Assembly (NCBI RefSeq): GCF_001610875.1
Contig: NZ_CP011272.1
Span: forward strand, 1,221,988-1,285,987
Origin: Pirellula sp. SH-Sr6A
Lineage (GTDB): Bacteria > Planctomycetota > Planctomycetia > Pirellulales > Pirellulaceae
Direction of reading: 5' to 3'
Length of the DNA stretch: 64,000 nucleotides
The notes below the pieces were generated by a model. That model was not told the origin of the DNA. It saw nothing but the letters and a program-made list of their open reading frames with translations, and ran no database searches. The translations under genes were made by a program, and so were the position numbers. Position 1 is the first letter of the stretch; each line of letters starts with the position of its first letter. Positions 54,479-63,768 of the stretch are shown here, piece by piece.

Positions 54479-54877
54479 TCAATGCCGTCTCTCACGAGCT
54501 AACAACACCAGAATGCAACTTCCGTCGTCGATGACACGGAGTCCTGCCTCCCGAGCGGCTCGACTAGCCTGTTCATCTTCTGCTCCCGGTTGCATCCATA
54601 GATTGCTCACACCCGCTGCGATCGCTTGCTCGACAATCTGGCGAGTGATATGCGGTGGGGTAACGATCGACAGAGACTCTGGGATAATTGGTAGTTCAGA
54701 AAGGGATGCGAATGCCGTATAGCCTTCGATCTCCACGGCCGACGGATTGAGTGGATAAACCGTGCGACCCGAGGCGAGCAAAGCACGGAAGACTTGATTG
54801 CCATATTTTGATCGCTCCCGCGATGCGCCAGCCACTGCGAAGGTGGATGCATTCATAAACTCTTCGAATGGATTCAT
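54479..54877 (-). CDS. CoA-binding domain protein (YccU-like)
   Basis: 132 residues from the ATG at 54877; a GTG further upstream at 54916 is possible. The Rossmann-like CoA-binding pattern is visible: TFAVAGASRERSKYGNQVF near the N-terminus, VYPLNPSAVEIEG, LPIIPESLSIVTPPH, then LWMQPGAEDEQASRAA and AGLRVI. It is a stand-alone domain, as in E. coli YccU. The physiological role is unknown. The stop lies 46 bases past the csrA stop on the opposite strand. Confidence 0.88.
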   Translation of the reverse strand: MNPFEEFMNASTFAVAGASRERSKYGNQVFRALLASGRTVYPLNPSAVEIEGYTAFASLSELPIIPESLSIVTPPHITRQIVEQAIAAGVSNLWMQPGAEDEQASRAAREAGLRVIDDGSCILVLLARERRH

Positions 54878-55194
54878 GGGATCGAAGTTGCCTTGGAGGA
54901 TTCTGGATACGTGCACATATGGGAAGAATCTTCGTGACCCAAGAGAATCCGGCGAACCAACGCGATCGAGGGACGTCTGTCTTCCTATGAACAGCTTGCC
55001 CTAATGTACACGCTCCACGCCCAAACCGCGAATAGACTCTCGGCCCCTATCCCCTATCATCTCGCGTTCTACGCATGGGAAAGGTTCCAAAGCTGGTCTT
55101 GGGAACCGGCGCCTGGTTGGCCTATTCGTCCGGCTTTCATCGAAGCTTGAAGGGCAACTGATTTCCACTCTTCGTTCTGAACAAAGGTAGGCCC

Positions 55195-55548
55195 ATGAAA
55201 TCCGATACCGCCCCATCCGTATGCGACACAAATGTTGCTGCGCGAATCGCTGGCGAAGACCTTAGAAAGGGTGACTTCATAACTGCCTTAACCGAAATGA
55301 TCGAACTCCCATCGTTTCTTTGGTGTTGCGATTCGACAGCGACTCCAAAGGACGAGTTGGTTCGATTACGCTATCTCCCTTCCGATGCGGGCGAGCCCTT
55401 CCAGGTAATCGCCGTATGCCTCCCATTCGTTTATACCAAACGCTCGAATGGCAAGCTCAAGACGTTCGATACGCGAAAACATCAGCTGGCTCGACTTGAT
55501 AAGCGTAGTGGCAAAACGATGTGGAAACACATGCTTCGAAACGCATAA
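55195..55548 (+). CDS. Hypothetical small protein
   Basis: 117 residues with AAGGTAGG just upstream of the ATG. Contains FITALTEMIELPSFLWCCDS, then PKDELVRLRYLPSDAGEPFQ, VIAVCLPFVYTKRSNGKLKT and a basic C-terminus (LARLDKRSGKTMWKHMLRN). No signal peptide, no recognised family. Codon use and the ribosome site suggest a real gene. The acetyltransferase gene follows 44 bases downstream. Confidence 0.65.
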   Translation: MKSDTAPSVCDTNVAARIAGEDLRKGDFITALTEMIELPSFLWCCDSTATPKDELVRLRYLPSDAGEPFQVIAVCLPFVYTKRSNGKLKTFDTRKHQLARLDKRSGKTMWKHMLRNA

Positions 55549-55592
55549 ATCGAATGACAACGCGACCCTTCGCCTGACTGAGGAGCGAAACG

Positions 55593-56228
55593 ATGAACGG
55601 ACCATCACCAAACAATCCGTATCCCATGCCTGGGTTTCCACAAGTCGGCTTTCTCAAGCCTTTGGTTCGGAACCCGATGATCGAAGTCGGTGACTACAGT
55701 TACTACGACGATCCGGAAGGTCCAGAACACTTTGAATCCAAATGTGTCCTGTACCACTTTCCATTCCTGGGAGACAAACTCATTATTGGAAAGTTCTGCG
55801 CGCTGGCTCGCCAAGTCCGGTTCATTATGAATGGGGCCAATCACAAAATCAGCGGCTTTTCATCCTTTCCGTTTTTCATATTTGGGAACGGATGGGAGTC
55901 GACAACGCCCTCGCCAGGCGACATGCCCTACAAGGGCGATACGGTGGTCGGAAACGATGTTTGGTTAGGCTACGATGCATTGATCATGCCTGGCGTCAAG
56001 ATCGGTGATGGTTCCATCGTGGCTTCGAGATCCGTTGTGGTGAGCGACGTCCCCCCTTACTCAATCGTGGGGGGAAATCCTGCAAGAGTCATCCGTCCAA
56101 GATTTACCAGCGAGATCGTCTCCGAGCTGCTAGGGATCGAGTGGTGGCACTGGCCGATCGACAAAATCACCCGTAATCTACCCGCCATCGTGGGCGCCGA
56201 CATCCATTCGCTTAGAATCGCTCGATAA
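55593..56228 (+). CDS. Vat/CatB-type xenobiotic acetyltransferase
   Basis: 211 residues with GAGGAG upstream. Left-handed beta-helix acyltransferase of the streptogramin A/chloramphenicol group. Features: NPMIEVGDYSYYDD near residue 27, ESKCVLYHFPFLGDKLIIGK, FCALARQVRFIMNGANHK with the catalytic His, then GDTVVGNDVWLGYDALIMPG hexapeptide repeats, IGDGSIVASRSVV and the VPPYSIVGGNPARVIRPRF end. Members can acetylate antibiotics, but most environmental relatives have an unknown substrate; no resistance is claimed here. Confidence 0.9.
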   Translation: MNGPSPNNPYPMPGFPQVGFLKPLVRNPMIEVGDYSYYDDPEGPEHFESKCVLYHFPFLGDKLIIGKFCALARQVRFIMNGANHKISGFSSFPFFIFGNGWESTTPSPGDMPYKGDTVVGNDVWLGYDALIMPGVKIGDGSIVASRSVVVSDVPPYSIVGGNPARVIRPRFTSEIVSELLGIEWWHWPIDKITRNLPAIVGADIHSLRIAR

Positions 56229-56295
56229 TGGCATTGCAACCCACCCGCGACGATGCCAACCAGCGAAGAAGCCTCTCGGATCGAAATCCACATCA

Positions 56296-57207
56296 ATGAA
56301 ACCAAACGAACTTGCTCCGTCCAATCCCCTGCCCCCGAGAGATGCCCACAAACGAGGATTGCATCGAACCATGACTCTCGGCGGGGCCTATGCCCTGCGG
56401 AATTACACCGTCAAACACTTGCAAGATTTAAAGGGCAAAACCGTTCTCACCGAGACCATGCCTTTTACAACGAGCGAAGCCGTGGCTGCCGAAGAAGCTG
56501 GCATCGATTTGATGAAGGTCAAATTCGACCCGGCGAACCCGGCCAGCGCCCTAGCAATCCGCCATGCAGCGCCCCACACCTTCATGACTTTCTGTATCGG
56601 CTTGACCAAGATCGCGACGACGGCCGAAGCGATTCGCGCGGGTTACGATGCGATGGAAATCGGGGCCGATGGAATCATGTGTCAGTGGGGACCTGAGTTC
56701 ATTCGAGCGGTCGCCAATGCTGGTATCCCCGTCGAAGCCCACGCGGGCCTCGTCCCTCGCTTGAGCACATGGACCGGTGGCCTCAAGGCGGTTGGAAAAA
56801 CGATCGACGAAGCTCAATGGATATTCCGCCAGATTCAGGCGTTTGAAGAAGTGGGCGCCTGGGCAGTCGAGGTGGAAGTCATCCCGGCCGATCTGCTGGC
56901 CCAAATCTCTCGCCACACCCGTTTGGTAACTTCCTCCATTGGTGCAGGAAGTGGCGGAGACATCCAATTCATGTTCGCCGAAGATATCTTGGGCAATCAC
57001 GCGCCTCCTTTTCCACGTCATACCAAACAGTACCGAAACCTATACGACATGGAACAAGCCCTACAAAGAGAACGCGTCGGTGGGTTTCGAGATTTCATCG
57101 CGGATGTCCAAAACGGACGATTCCCCGGCCCCGAACATATCGTCAAGACACCCGATGGGTTAATCGATCAGTTCCTCGCATCCGTGGACAGCAACCGAAC
57201 CCCATAA
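56296..57207 (+). CDS. PanB-like protein lacking the ketopantoate hydroxymethyltransferase catalytic residues
   Basis: 303 residues. The C-terminal two thirds match 3-methyl-2-oxobutanoate hydroxymethyltransferase: AHAGLVPRLSTWTGGLKAVG, VEVEVIPADLLAQIS, then SSIGAGSGGDIQ and FAEDILGNHAP. But in E. coli PanB the metal ligands and base are Asp45, Asp84, Lys112 and Glu114. Here the corresponding positions are Phe, Cys or Ile, Met and Gln (MKVKFDP, FMTFCIGL, GIMCQWG), while the His of GHLGLTP and the Glu of LECVP are kept. Either it performs a different reaction of the pyruvate-domain superfamily or it is not an enzyme. Confidence 0.75.
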   Translation: MKPNELAPSNPLPPRDAHKRGLHRTMTLGGAYALRNYTVKHLQDLKGKTVLTETMPFTTSEAVAAEEAGIDLMKVKFDPANPASALAIRHAAPHTFMTFCIGLTKIATTAEAIRAGYDAMEIGADGIMCQWGPEFIRAVANAGIPVEAHAGLVPRLSTWTGGLKAVGKTIDEAQWIFRQIQAFEEVGAWAVEVEVIPADLLAQISRHTRLVTSSIGAGSGGDIQFMFAEDILGNHAPPFPRHTKQYRNLYDMEQALQRERVGGFRDFIADVQNGRFPGPEHIVKTPDGLIDQFLASVDSNRTP

Positions 57208-57232
57208 CGGAGGCCTCCAGCTTGCTGAGAAC

Positions 57233-60200
57233 TTAACGCGGAACAGCCACCGTGCCGGACAGAACATCCAGCGGGGTTCGTCGATACCAGACAAGGGTCG
57301 TTACCAAATAGACCAGCGGGATGGCGATGAAGATTCTTTTCCATAACGTTCCCCATCCCAAGTAGTCGTATCCCATTTGATTGCAGTACGAAATGGCATA
57401 CACCAACAGAAGTACCGGAGCATAGAGTAGCATCGCGCGCCATAAACTCCGAACAATTCCCAAGGCACGGCCATCGCGTTGCAAATAACAGATGCCAGTG
57501 AAGTGTTTCGTGATCCCGCCAAAAGTGAACGTGGTCCACAGGAAACAAATTGCAATCCCCACGCCAACGATCAAGAAATCAGGTATCGATTCTTTCGCTT
57601 TCGGCAACTGCTTGCTTCTCTCCACACTGCCCAAAATGTTTTGAACCAACTCCGAATCCATCAGCTCCTGCCCGAATGTCACTTCAACCACATTCATTGG
57701 CCCCGCAGTGATTGTGGTAGGATCCTCTGTTTTGCGTTCTTCGGCATCATTCTCCCTGCTCCCCTCCTGCTCCGTGGGTTGTCCCTCAACCCGTTTCGAA
57801 CCATAAATTGGCGGAGCTTCGAGGTTCAAATTGGGGATGCTCGTCAAGATCATCCTTTCCAGAGAACCAACGCGATCCAATGCAACGGCCATCCGATTCG
57901 TTTGAACCGCTAACGCTTCTTGAATCTCTATTTGATTCTTGGGGTCGCTCCAATAAGACTTCTGCTCCTCGGTTGCGAATTTCCAGAAGTCTGGAAATTG
58001 TCGAGCTTGCTCGACATAAACCGCTAATGATTTCAATCGACGAATCTCTTTGTACAGTCCGTCTGCTATCAGGATAACAGAGGGAATAACAAGCATAATG
58101 ATTGCGAGAAACTTCATGGGTGACAGCAATCCCAAGGATGCGGTCGCCGAGACAAATCTCGAACTCGGGGTCAGCTCATGCGATTGCTTGTCGACTTTGT
58201 CTAACATGTTCCGCAACTCAGCAGACGAGGGCGCATGTGCCCTGGAGCCAATTTGCTCCAAGAGTCGCATCCCGCTCAACGGAGGAAGGGATTCGATCGG
58301 TAATAAGGAACCAGCCCCAACTGGGAATCCCGCCTTCTTCCGAAGCCGATGACGCGGTGGTAGTCCCAATTTGGAAACGAGAAGAATGATATTCGCATCG
58401 TTTTCAGGGGAGACGCAAACGTCGACTTGACTCAGTCGTCCCGCGGGATCCACCCACAACTGTCTTGCGTCGATGCTTTTGAGAGCCTCGGATTGTACAT
58501 CTCGCGTCGACGCCGAGGTTCGGTTCGAATTGCTGGAGGTATCGAACAGCTCCGCGATTTCTCCCAAAAGGGAACGCGTGATAGGCCATGGAAACTGAGT
58601 CCCTCTTTGGGTGCATTCCAAGATGGGGATACCCTCTGGAGCCACAAACGCAAACCAACGGCATGTCGGCGATGAACCCTCTTCGATGAATCGCAACCGA
58701 AAGGATTTAGGCTTGTGAATCTGACGTTCATCGAATGACGATCCTGGATCGGTCAAGGTAGCAATCCAAATCGATCTATCTAATTGCTTATCCAGCGCCG
58801 TAAACCATCGGACCTTGCCCGTCGATGGCAGACAATCAATCTCACCTGTTATTTCAAACCGACCAAGCTGGGATGGGAGTCCCTCCGATGTCCCAAGGTC
58901 TCGCATCGGCAACTTCCACGCAGGCAACGCAATCACGGAACGATTGGTCGCGCGCAATCCCGTTCGCGTGCGGCACTCGGTACCGCTGATCCAATCGTTT
59001 GAAAGCTGTCGACGCCCCGTGTAGGTCCACGTCGAACAGAGGATAACCAAATTGAGCAGAAACGTTGCTCCAACCAACAATCCTTCTACCGCGGGATGCA
59101 TTCCAGGAAAAACAATCTTCGCGATTATGAAAAGGAAACTGGATGCGAAGATGGTAAAGGCGGCTCGAGCAAGGATTCTCGAAAAACGAGGTCTGCCCCC
59201 CGCCTTAGCATCTACCACGCTCACGCGCAGCGCTGCCTTGCCCAACGTCGCGGAAAAGATGGCTTCACAAAAAACGTAATAGGCAAAGACGACGACCATC
59301 CCTAACACGTTCGTCAAGACCGACTTCTCCTGCAGTTCCCTTGGGTCGGCGAACGAAAACATCAAAACCGCAACGATGGATGTCAGGATGAAATAATCCA
59401 GCAACCATGCCACCGACCGACGCGATAAAGTCGTTGGCTCTGGAATTGGTTCGATGATCGCTTGCAAATCGGTGCGCAACGCTGCAAGGCTTGCGTATCG
59501 TTTGGAGGCGTCTCGCGAAAGCCCCTTCATCACAATCTGCTCGAGTTGGGGAGGAACCTCGATACCCGCCGATCGAAAGCTGGGAGGATCCGAGGAAGCG
59601 ATCCTCGCGATGACCTGCGCGGCGTGCGGAGATTCGAAAGGGGCTTTCCCTGCCAACAAATAATACAATGTTGCGCTAAGCGAATAGATGTCGCTCCGGG
59701 CATCGATGGTTTGGCCTAGAAGCTGTTCAGGGGAAGCAAAGAGTGGTGTTCCCAAAAACGCACCGGTTTGGGTTAGTTCGGAGTCCGAAACCAGGGATCG
59801 CGCTAATCCGAAGTCACCGATCTTCACATTTCCATCGTCATCGAGATAGCAGTTGGCTGGCTTAATATCTCGGTGGATCATTCCCAACGCGTGTGCCTCG
59901 ACAAGCCCATCGACGCACTGCAAGATCAAACGAACCGCTTCCCCATAAGGTAAAGGCCCCCTCTTGAGAATCAGATCCTTAAGCGTTTGGCCGGTCATCA
60001 ACTCCATCGCAATGAAGGGGATGCCAGAGTCCTCGTCGACTCGATGGACAAACACACAATGCGGATGGTTGATTTGGCTGGCGATCAACCCTTCCTGCTT
60101 GAATCTTGCCAACGCCTCGGGGGATCGTGCCAAATCAGGCGACAACAACTTGAGTGCGACCGAGCGCCCTGTCGAGTCGTCCGCGCGGAACACGCGTCCC

Positions 60201-60427
60201 ATGCCTCCCTGCCCGAGCATCTCACCCAACTTATACCCAGCGAGATGACGAGGCTGCTTTTTCCCCGCGCGTTCCGGAGTGTCCGTTTGTTTCGTTTGGG
60301 AACTAAACGCGCTGGTCTCGTCGTGCTTGGGCAAGGAATCGAATCCACTCGTCTCGTCCAGCAAGTTGCGAACTTCCTTGGCCCCTTCTGGCGTAACCGG
60401 CGTCTGGTCAGATGGATGGCTGGACAT
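57233..60427 (-). CDS. Membrane serine/threonine kinase with RDD domains and an internal pseudokinase
   Basis: 1064 residues from the ATG at 60427; the longer frame to 60691 looks non-coding. Order: a PknB-type kinase (residues 64-335) with GQGGMGRV, VALKLL (Lys93), HRDIKPAN and IGDFGLA, all intact; an RDD-type membrane module (about 345-520); a degenerate kinase module (about 565-800) opening LGRFEITGEIDCLPSTG, where the lysine, the HRD and the DFG are changed (WIATL, SIDARQLW, VDVCV); a helix near residue 830; a coiled-coil-like stretch; and a C-terminal membrane domain (about 950-1064) with four likely helices. The active kinase should be cytosolic. The pseudokinase may regulate it, or mark a duplicated origin (inference). 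Confidence 0.85.
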   Translation of the reverse strand: MSSHPSDQTPVTPEGAKEVRNLLDETSGFDSLPKHDETSAFSSQTKQTDTPERAGKKQPRHLAGYKLGEMLGQGGMGRVFRADDSTGRSVALKLLSPDLARSPEALARFKQEGLIASQINHPHCVFVHRVDEDSGIPFIAMELMTGQTLKDLILKRGPLPYGEAVRLILQCVDGLVEAHALGMIHRDIKPANCYLDDDGNVKIGDFGLARSLVSDSELTQTGAFLGTPLFASPEQLLGQTIDARSDIYSLSATLYYLLAGKAPFESPHAAQVIARIASSDPPSFRSAGIEVPPQLEQIVMKGLSRDASKRYASLAALRTDLQAIIEPIPEPTTLSRRSVAWLLDYFILTSIVAVLMFSFADPRELQEKSVLTNVLGMVVVFAYYVFCEAIFSATLGKAALRVSVVDAKAGGRPRFSRILARAAFTIFASSFLFIIAKIVFPGMHPAVEGLLVGATFLLNLVILCSTWTYTGRRQLSNDWISGTECRTRTGLRATNRSVIALPAWKLPMRDLGTSEGLPSQLGRFEITGEIDCLPSTGKVRWFTALDKQLDRSIWIATLTDPGSSFDERQIHKPKSFRLRFIEEGSSPTCRWFAFVAPEGIPILECTQRGTQFPWPITRSLLGEIAELFDTSSNSNRTSASTRDVQSEALKSIDARQLWVDPAGRLSQVDVCVSPENDANIILLVSKLGLPPRHRLRKKAGFPVGAGSLLPIESLPPLSGMRLLEQIGSRAHAPSSAELRNMLDKVDKQSHELTPSSRFVSATASLGLLSPMKFLAIIMLVIPSVILIADGLYKEIRRLKSLAVYVEQARQFPDFWKFATEEQKSYWSDPKNQIEIQEALAVQTNRMAVALDRVGSLERMILTSIPNLNLEAPPIYGSKRVEGQPTEQEGSRENDAEERKTEDPTTITAGPMNVVEVTFGQELMDSELVQNILGSVERSKQLPKAKESIPDFLIVGVGIAICFLWTTFTFGGITKHFTGICYLQRDGRALGIVRSLWRAMLLYAPVLLLVYAISYCNQMGYDYLGWGTLWKRIFIAIPLVYLVTTLVWYRRTPLDVLSGTVAVPR

Positions 60428-60790
60428 GAGAAACCATGAAAAAGGGAGCGAGCGGACAAACAGGGGAACGAGGGTCCGAATGTAGCAGCGGTCCAAGCGT
60501 TCGAACCGTTTCGGATCACACCGCCATCTGGGAACATGATACAGGTTTGTCGAATCTCGAGCACGATGCGAAACGACCGAGAATTCCCTGATACTGTTCC
60601 AAAGCGATCGACTGCCACACAGTCGACTCTCCCAATCGCAAGATAGCGACCCGCAAAACTTACGATAGCGACCCGCGCAAGCACTCGACAAAGCTTACGA
60701 AATCTCGGCATCGGCAGGGGCTCGAAACCTAACCTTCTCTCGGGGTAGAATGCCCGGTTTGCCCTCTATACCCTTCAGGGAGCACCATGC

Positions 60791-61291
60791 GTGCTCGACG
60801 GTATTCCAATGCGGCCCATGTTGCTTGTCGTTGTATGGCTCTTCGGTGTTTTGTCTTGGTGCGGAATCGGTAAGGCAGCGGATCATCCCGCGCTTCAACC
60901 GGTGAAGGAACTATTCGCCGCCATGTCCCAGCATGATGGAGCGGCCATGATGCAAACTGCAACCGACGACTTTCAATTGCTCGAACATGGTGAAGTTTGG
61001 ACCATGCAGAAACTGATCGATGCGGTGCAACCCAAAGGGAAGCCCTATGAGAGGAAAAATTTCTTCAGCCAGATCCACGCTAGGCAGCAGGGCGATGTCG
61101 CTTGGGTTAGCTACTGGAATAAAGCGGAAATTCAACGCGATGGAGCGATGCGGATCGTCGTCTGGCTCGAAAGCGCCGTACTGGTCCAAAAAAACGATCG
61201 CTGGAAAATTCAACTCATGCACTCCACCCGGTTGGACGGTGACAAATACCCAAAAGACATCGAGTGGGTCCCTTATGTGAAGACTCCCTAG
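60791..61291 (+). CDS. Secreted NTF2-like (SnoaL/DUF4440-type) protein
   Basis: 166 residues from a GTG at 60791, with AGGGAG eight bases upstream; an ATG at 60809 would also work. Signal peptide ending near GIGKAAD. The following 130 residues form a cone-like NTF2 fold: VKELFAAMSQHDGAAMMQTATDDFQL, a helix KLIDAVQP, then beta strands VAWVSYWNKAEIQRDG and WKIQLMHSTRL. Such proteins bind small ligands or act as dehydratase-like enzymes; here no catalytic residues can be assigned. The 99 bases between it and the kinase gene's open frame give no other feature. Confidence 0.78.
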   Translation: MLDGIPMRPMLLVVVWLFGVLSWCGIGKAADHPALQPVKELFAAMSQHDGAAMMQTATDDFQLLEHGEVWTMQKLIDAVQPKGKPYERKNFFSQIHARQQGDVAWVSYWNKAEIQRDGAMRIVVWLESAVLVQKNDRWKIQLMHSTRLDGDKYPKDIEWVPYVKTP

Positions 61292-61308
61292 TCCAGGCAG
61301 TCCAGCAC

Positions 61309-61791
61309 TTAGGAGCTCACTCGCTTTTGCTCCGACTCCATAAACGGAATCCATACGCCGTCGTCACCCTCCAGGGCGCTGAGAAAAAGCCATCGGTCAT
61401 CATCGACCCATTCAATCGTATCCCTGTATTTGCCGATCCCCGATCCGTCGAACTTCGGGCCTTCGGTATACAGATGAAGCTGTTTGCTGGGTTCATCCAT
61501 CGTGCCGCGATACGCCCAAATGCTCGACATCATGGAACTAATGAAAGTACCTACGTACTCCTTTTTCTCTGTATCGTAGCCAACCGTTAGCAGATTCGAC
61601 CAAGACGTCGTGTCAGACGACACGTCACCGGTTGACTCTGCAAGAAGCCACATGCCATGCAGAGTCCGACAAACCATCGTGCCCGATTCCGTCGACTCCG
61701 TTCCGTCCGGCATTTTGCAGGTATGCCGGAAACGCCAAGTCCCCACGAGTTGTTCCAGCCTTTGATGTTCCGCTTGAGGTTTTGCAAACAT
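61309..61791 (-). CDS. DUF1579 family protein
   Basis: 160 residues. The ATG at 61791 is chosen for GGAG seven bases upstream; the frame is open beyond it. Features of DUF1579: LEQLVGTWRFRHTCKMPDG near the start, then CRTLHGMWLLAESTG, LLTVGYDTEKKEYVGTFIS and MMSSIWAYRG, ending in WVDDDRWLFLS. The fold is a beta-barrel of unknown function. The gene faces the NTF2-like gene tail to tail (17 bases apart). Confidence 0.85.
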   Translation of the reverse strand: MFAKPQAEHQRLEQLVGTWRFRHTCKMPDGTESTESGTMVCRTLHGMWLLAESTGDVSSDTTSWSNLLTVGYDTEKKEYVGTFISSMMSSIWAYRGTMDEPSKQLHLYTEGPKFDGSGIGKYRDTIEWVDDDRWLFLSALEGDDGVWIPFMESEQKRVSS

Positions 61792-61994
61792 TGAGTTACT
61801 CCATGTCTTTGTGTTCGTAAATATAATACTGGTCGAATTCATAGCGATAGGATCGACAGAGACGACACAATTTACAAGATTTTCGGTGTTCGACGGGTGG
61901 CTCATCCTCGCGAAACTGAGCATACCCGCAGGCAATCCGATTTCTGAGGAGCTTGCATCGCAACCAATTCCTGCGCCAAGTCGCACTCGCTGCT

Positions 61995-62762
61995 TTAATG
62001 CCCGGCGAAGACCCGCGATGTCGACAAAATGTCGAGCACGATGCTTGTGAAGATCGCGCGACCTTTGGTCAACCAAGCCGCGGCGAACGCCCAAACAGCT
62101 ATCCACTCAGTCCAGAATAGAAAGTTGTAATCGTTCAGCCAGGCACGCCAGTCCAGAGGCAAGAGAAAGAGGTAAGCTCCCATCGTTAGCAATGCAATTA
62201 ATATGACCCCACCACTCAAACGGTACACAAGGTTCCGTTCATAATCGACCGGTGAAAGACCCTGTTGCGGCCCATCCTCGGGTTCGACAGGAAAGTGGTA
62301 CAGGGAATAAAAGGCCAAAGTCAGAAAGAACCCACCCCCAAAAACGGTGTGTGCATAACCTACGATCGTTCTTTGGAACATAGGATCGCTGTTCGCGTCG
62401 AGCGGACAGAGCGCGACCCCGAGCGCGAAAAAACTTCCCATCCGGCCTGTCCAAGTCTCGATCCAATCATAGCCGCGATAGCAAAACAAAAAGACACCTA
62501 TCGCACACATCGAACCGACGAAAACGTCACGCAAGACCGTGTGATAGTAACTGCTCATGTTGTCCTGGATTTGGATCCCCATCAATTGGCCCACAGGCCC
62601 CAAGAGGAGCGGCAGAAGCAACCCGATGTAGCCAATTCCGCGGCGAATGCTCAAGTAGGAGACGACAATCGTCCTCGAGCTTTCCGACACGGATTCGGGA
62701 AGTTGATGGTGCGAAATCATTTGGGACAGTTCAGTTTGGTTATTGCCCCAGAGGGAACCCAT
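61995..62762 (-). CDS. Membrane protein with about six to seven helices (DUF998-like)
   Basis: About 255 residues from an ATG at 62762. Helices are visible: RGIGYIGLLLPLLLGPVGQL, VFVGSMCAIGVFLFCYRG, MGSFFALGVALCP, HTVFGGGFFLTLAFYSLY, VILIALLTMGAYLFLLPL, and WTEWIAVWAFAAAWLTKG. The NMSSYYHT motif and the acidic loop after helix 2 (YDWIETWTG) resemble DUF998/Frag1-like integral membrane proteins. It has no assigned role. The hydrolase upstream stops 15 bases before this start, so the pair is probably one operon. Confidence 0.7.
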   Translation of the reverse strand: MGSLWGNNQTELSQMISHHQLPESVSESSRTIVVSYLSIRRGIGYIGLLLPLLLGPVGQLMGIQIQDNMSSYYHTVLRDVFVGSMCAIGVFLFCYRGYDWIETWTGRMGSFFALGVALCPLDANSDPMFQRTIVGYAHTVFGGGFFLTLAFYSLYHFPVEPEDGPQQGLSPVDYERNLVYRLSGGVILIALLTMGAYLFLLPLDWRAWLNDYNFLFWTEWIAVWAFAAAWLTKGRAIFTSIVLDILSTSRVFAGH

Positions 62763-62776
62763 AATACACGAACAGT

Positions 62777-63601
62777 TCAAACCCTCTCACGAACCGCTGC
62801 CTCGACAAACGCCATGACTCGTCGATTGAAGTGGTCGGCGTGACTCACGTTGATTCCATGAGGACCGCCCGGGATCACTTCAAGCTCCGAGTGTCGAATC
62901 GCAGCATGCGTCAGCTGCCCCGAACCTTTGAAAGGAACGACTGCATCCGAATCCCCATGAATGACTAACGCAGGCACAGTCACCTCCGCCAGATCCTCTC
63001 GAAAGTCGGTCGTCGCAAAAGACTTCATACAGGAAATTGCAGCCGCCTGATCGCACTGTTTGCAAAGTGCAATGGCCTTTTGAATTTCGCTTTCCTCGAC
63101 AACAACCTCTCCGGAGACCTCGTAGAACTTATTCACAAAGCTCTCGAAATAGCGGTCGCGGTCCGCTTGCAACGCCGACAACTTTTCCTCGGCGGTGGCT
63201 CGGTCCAAGGGACCAGCGGGATTATCAGGTGATTTCGCCATGTAAGGAGTCACGGCTGCAGCGAACACCAGCCCTTGCAACCGATCCTCGCCATGACGGG
63301 ACACATAACGAGCTACCTCTCCACCCCCCATCGAGAATCCGAGCAAAACGACTTGTTCCAGTCCGAGATCGACGAGAACCTGTTCCAAGTCGTCTGCTAG
63401 GGTATCGTAATCGTACGGTCCCTCACCCTTTTTAGAGGAGCCGAATCCTCGACGATCGTAGGCCACAGCACGCAGGCCTGCTTTTCGGAAAGCATCGAAC
63501 TGGTGTTGAAAGGCTTCGTGCGAAAGTGGGAAACCATGGATCATGACGATCGGGGTCCCGGCCCCACCACTATCTTTGACGTGAAGTTGGATGCGTTTCA
63601 T
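62777..63601 (-). CDS. Alpha/beta hydrolase, non-haem chloroperoxidase-like
   Basis: 274 residues. The fold follows the haloperoxidase/esterase pattern: MIHGFPLSHEAFQHQ, AYDRRGFGSSKKGEGPYD, the nucleophile in LLGFSMGGGEVARY (GFSMGG), then VIHGDSDAVVPF for the acid and GGPHGINVSH for the histidine. These enzymes are usually esterases with occasional perhydrolase activity. No signal peptide, so cytosolic. The stop lies 15 bases before the start chosen for the membrane-protein gene. Confidence 0.9.
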   Translation of the reverse strand: MKRIQLHVKDSGGAGTPIVMIHGFPLSHEAFQHQFDAFRKAGLRAVAYDRRGFGSSKKGEGPYDYDTLADDLEQVLVDLGLEQVVLLGFSMGGGEVARYVSRHGEDRLQGLVFAAAVTPYMAKSPDNPAGPLDRATAEEKLSALQADRDRYFESFVNKFYEVSGEVVVEESEIQKAIALCKQCDQAAAISCMKSFATTDFREDLAEVTVPALVIHGDSDAVVPFKGSGQLTHAAIRHSELEVIPGGPHGINVSHADHFNRRVMAFVEAAVRERV

Positions 63602-63652
63602 AGCGTAGATGGTCCAATCGTGGCGTTAGGGCTTGGAATATTCTGAAGACAA

Positions 63653-63704
63653 GTCCGGTGCGGGCCAACCTCGAAATGAATCGAGCTCGTGCCCGCGACC
63701 GGAC
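63653..63704. repeat. Long imperfect hairpin between the hydrolase and the DUF892 gene
   Basis: GTCCGGTGCGGGC (63653-63665) pairs with GCCCGCGACCGGAC (63691-63704), with a single bulged base. An inner CTCGA / TCGAG hairpin (63670-63685) lies within it. It sits between the stop of the DUF892 gene and the start of the hydrolase, both on the minus strand. There is no T run on either side, so it is a weak candidate for a terminator and may be a regulatory structure. Confidence 0.5.
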
Positions 63705-63768
63705 CGTCGTGATTGCCTGACCTTGCAAATGGGTCCGCACGAGACGCCGGCGGACGAAGGTGTACGGA

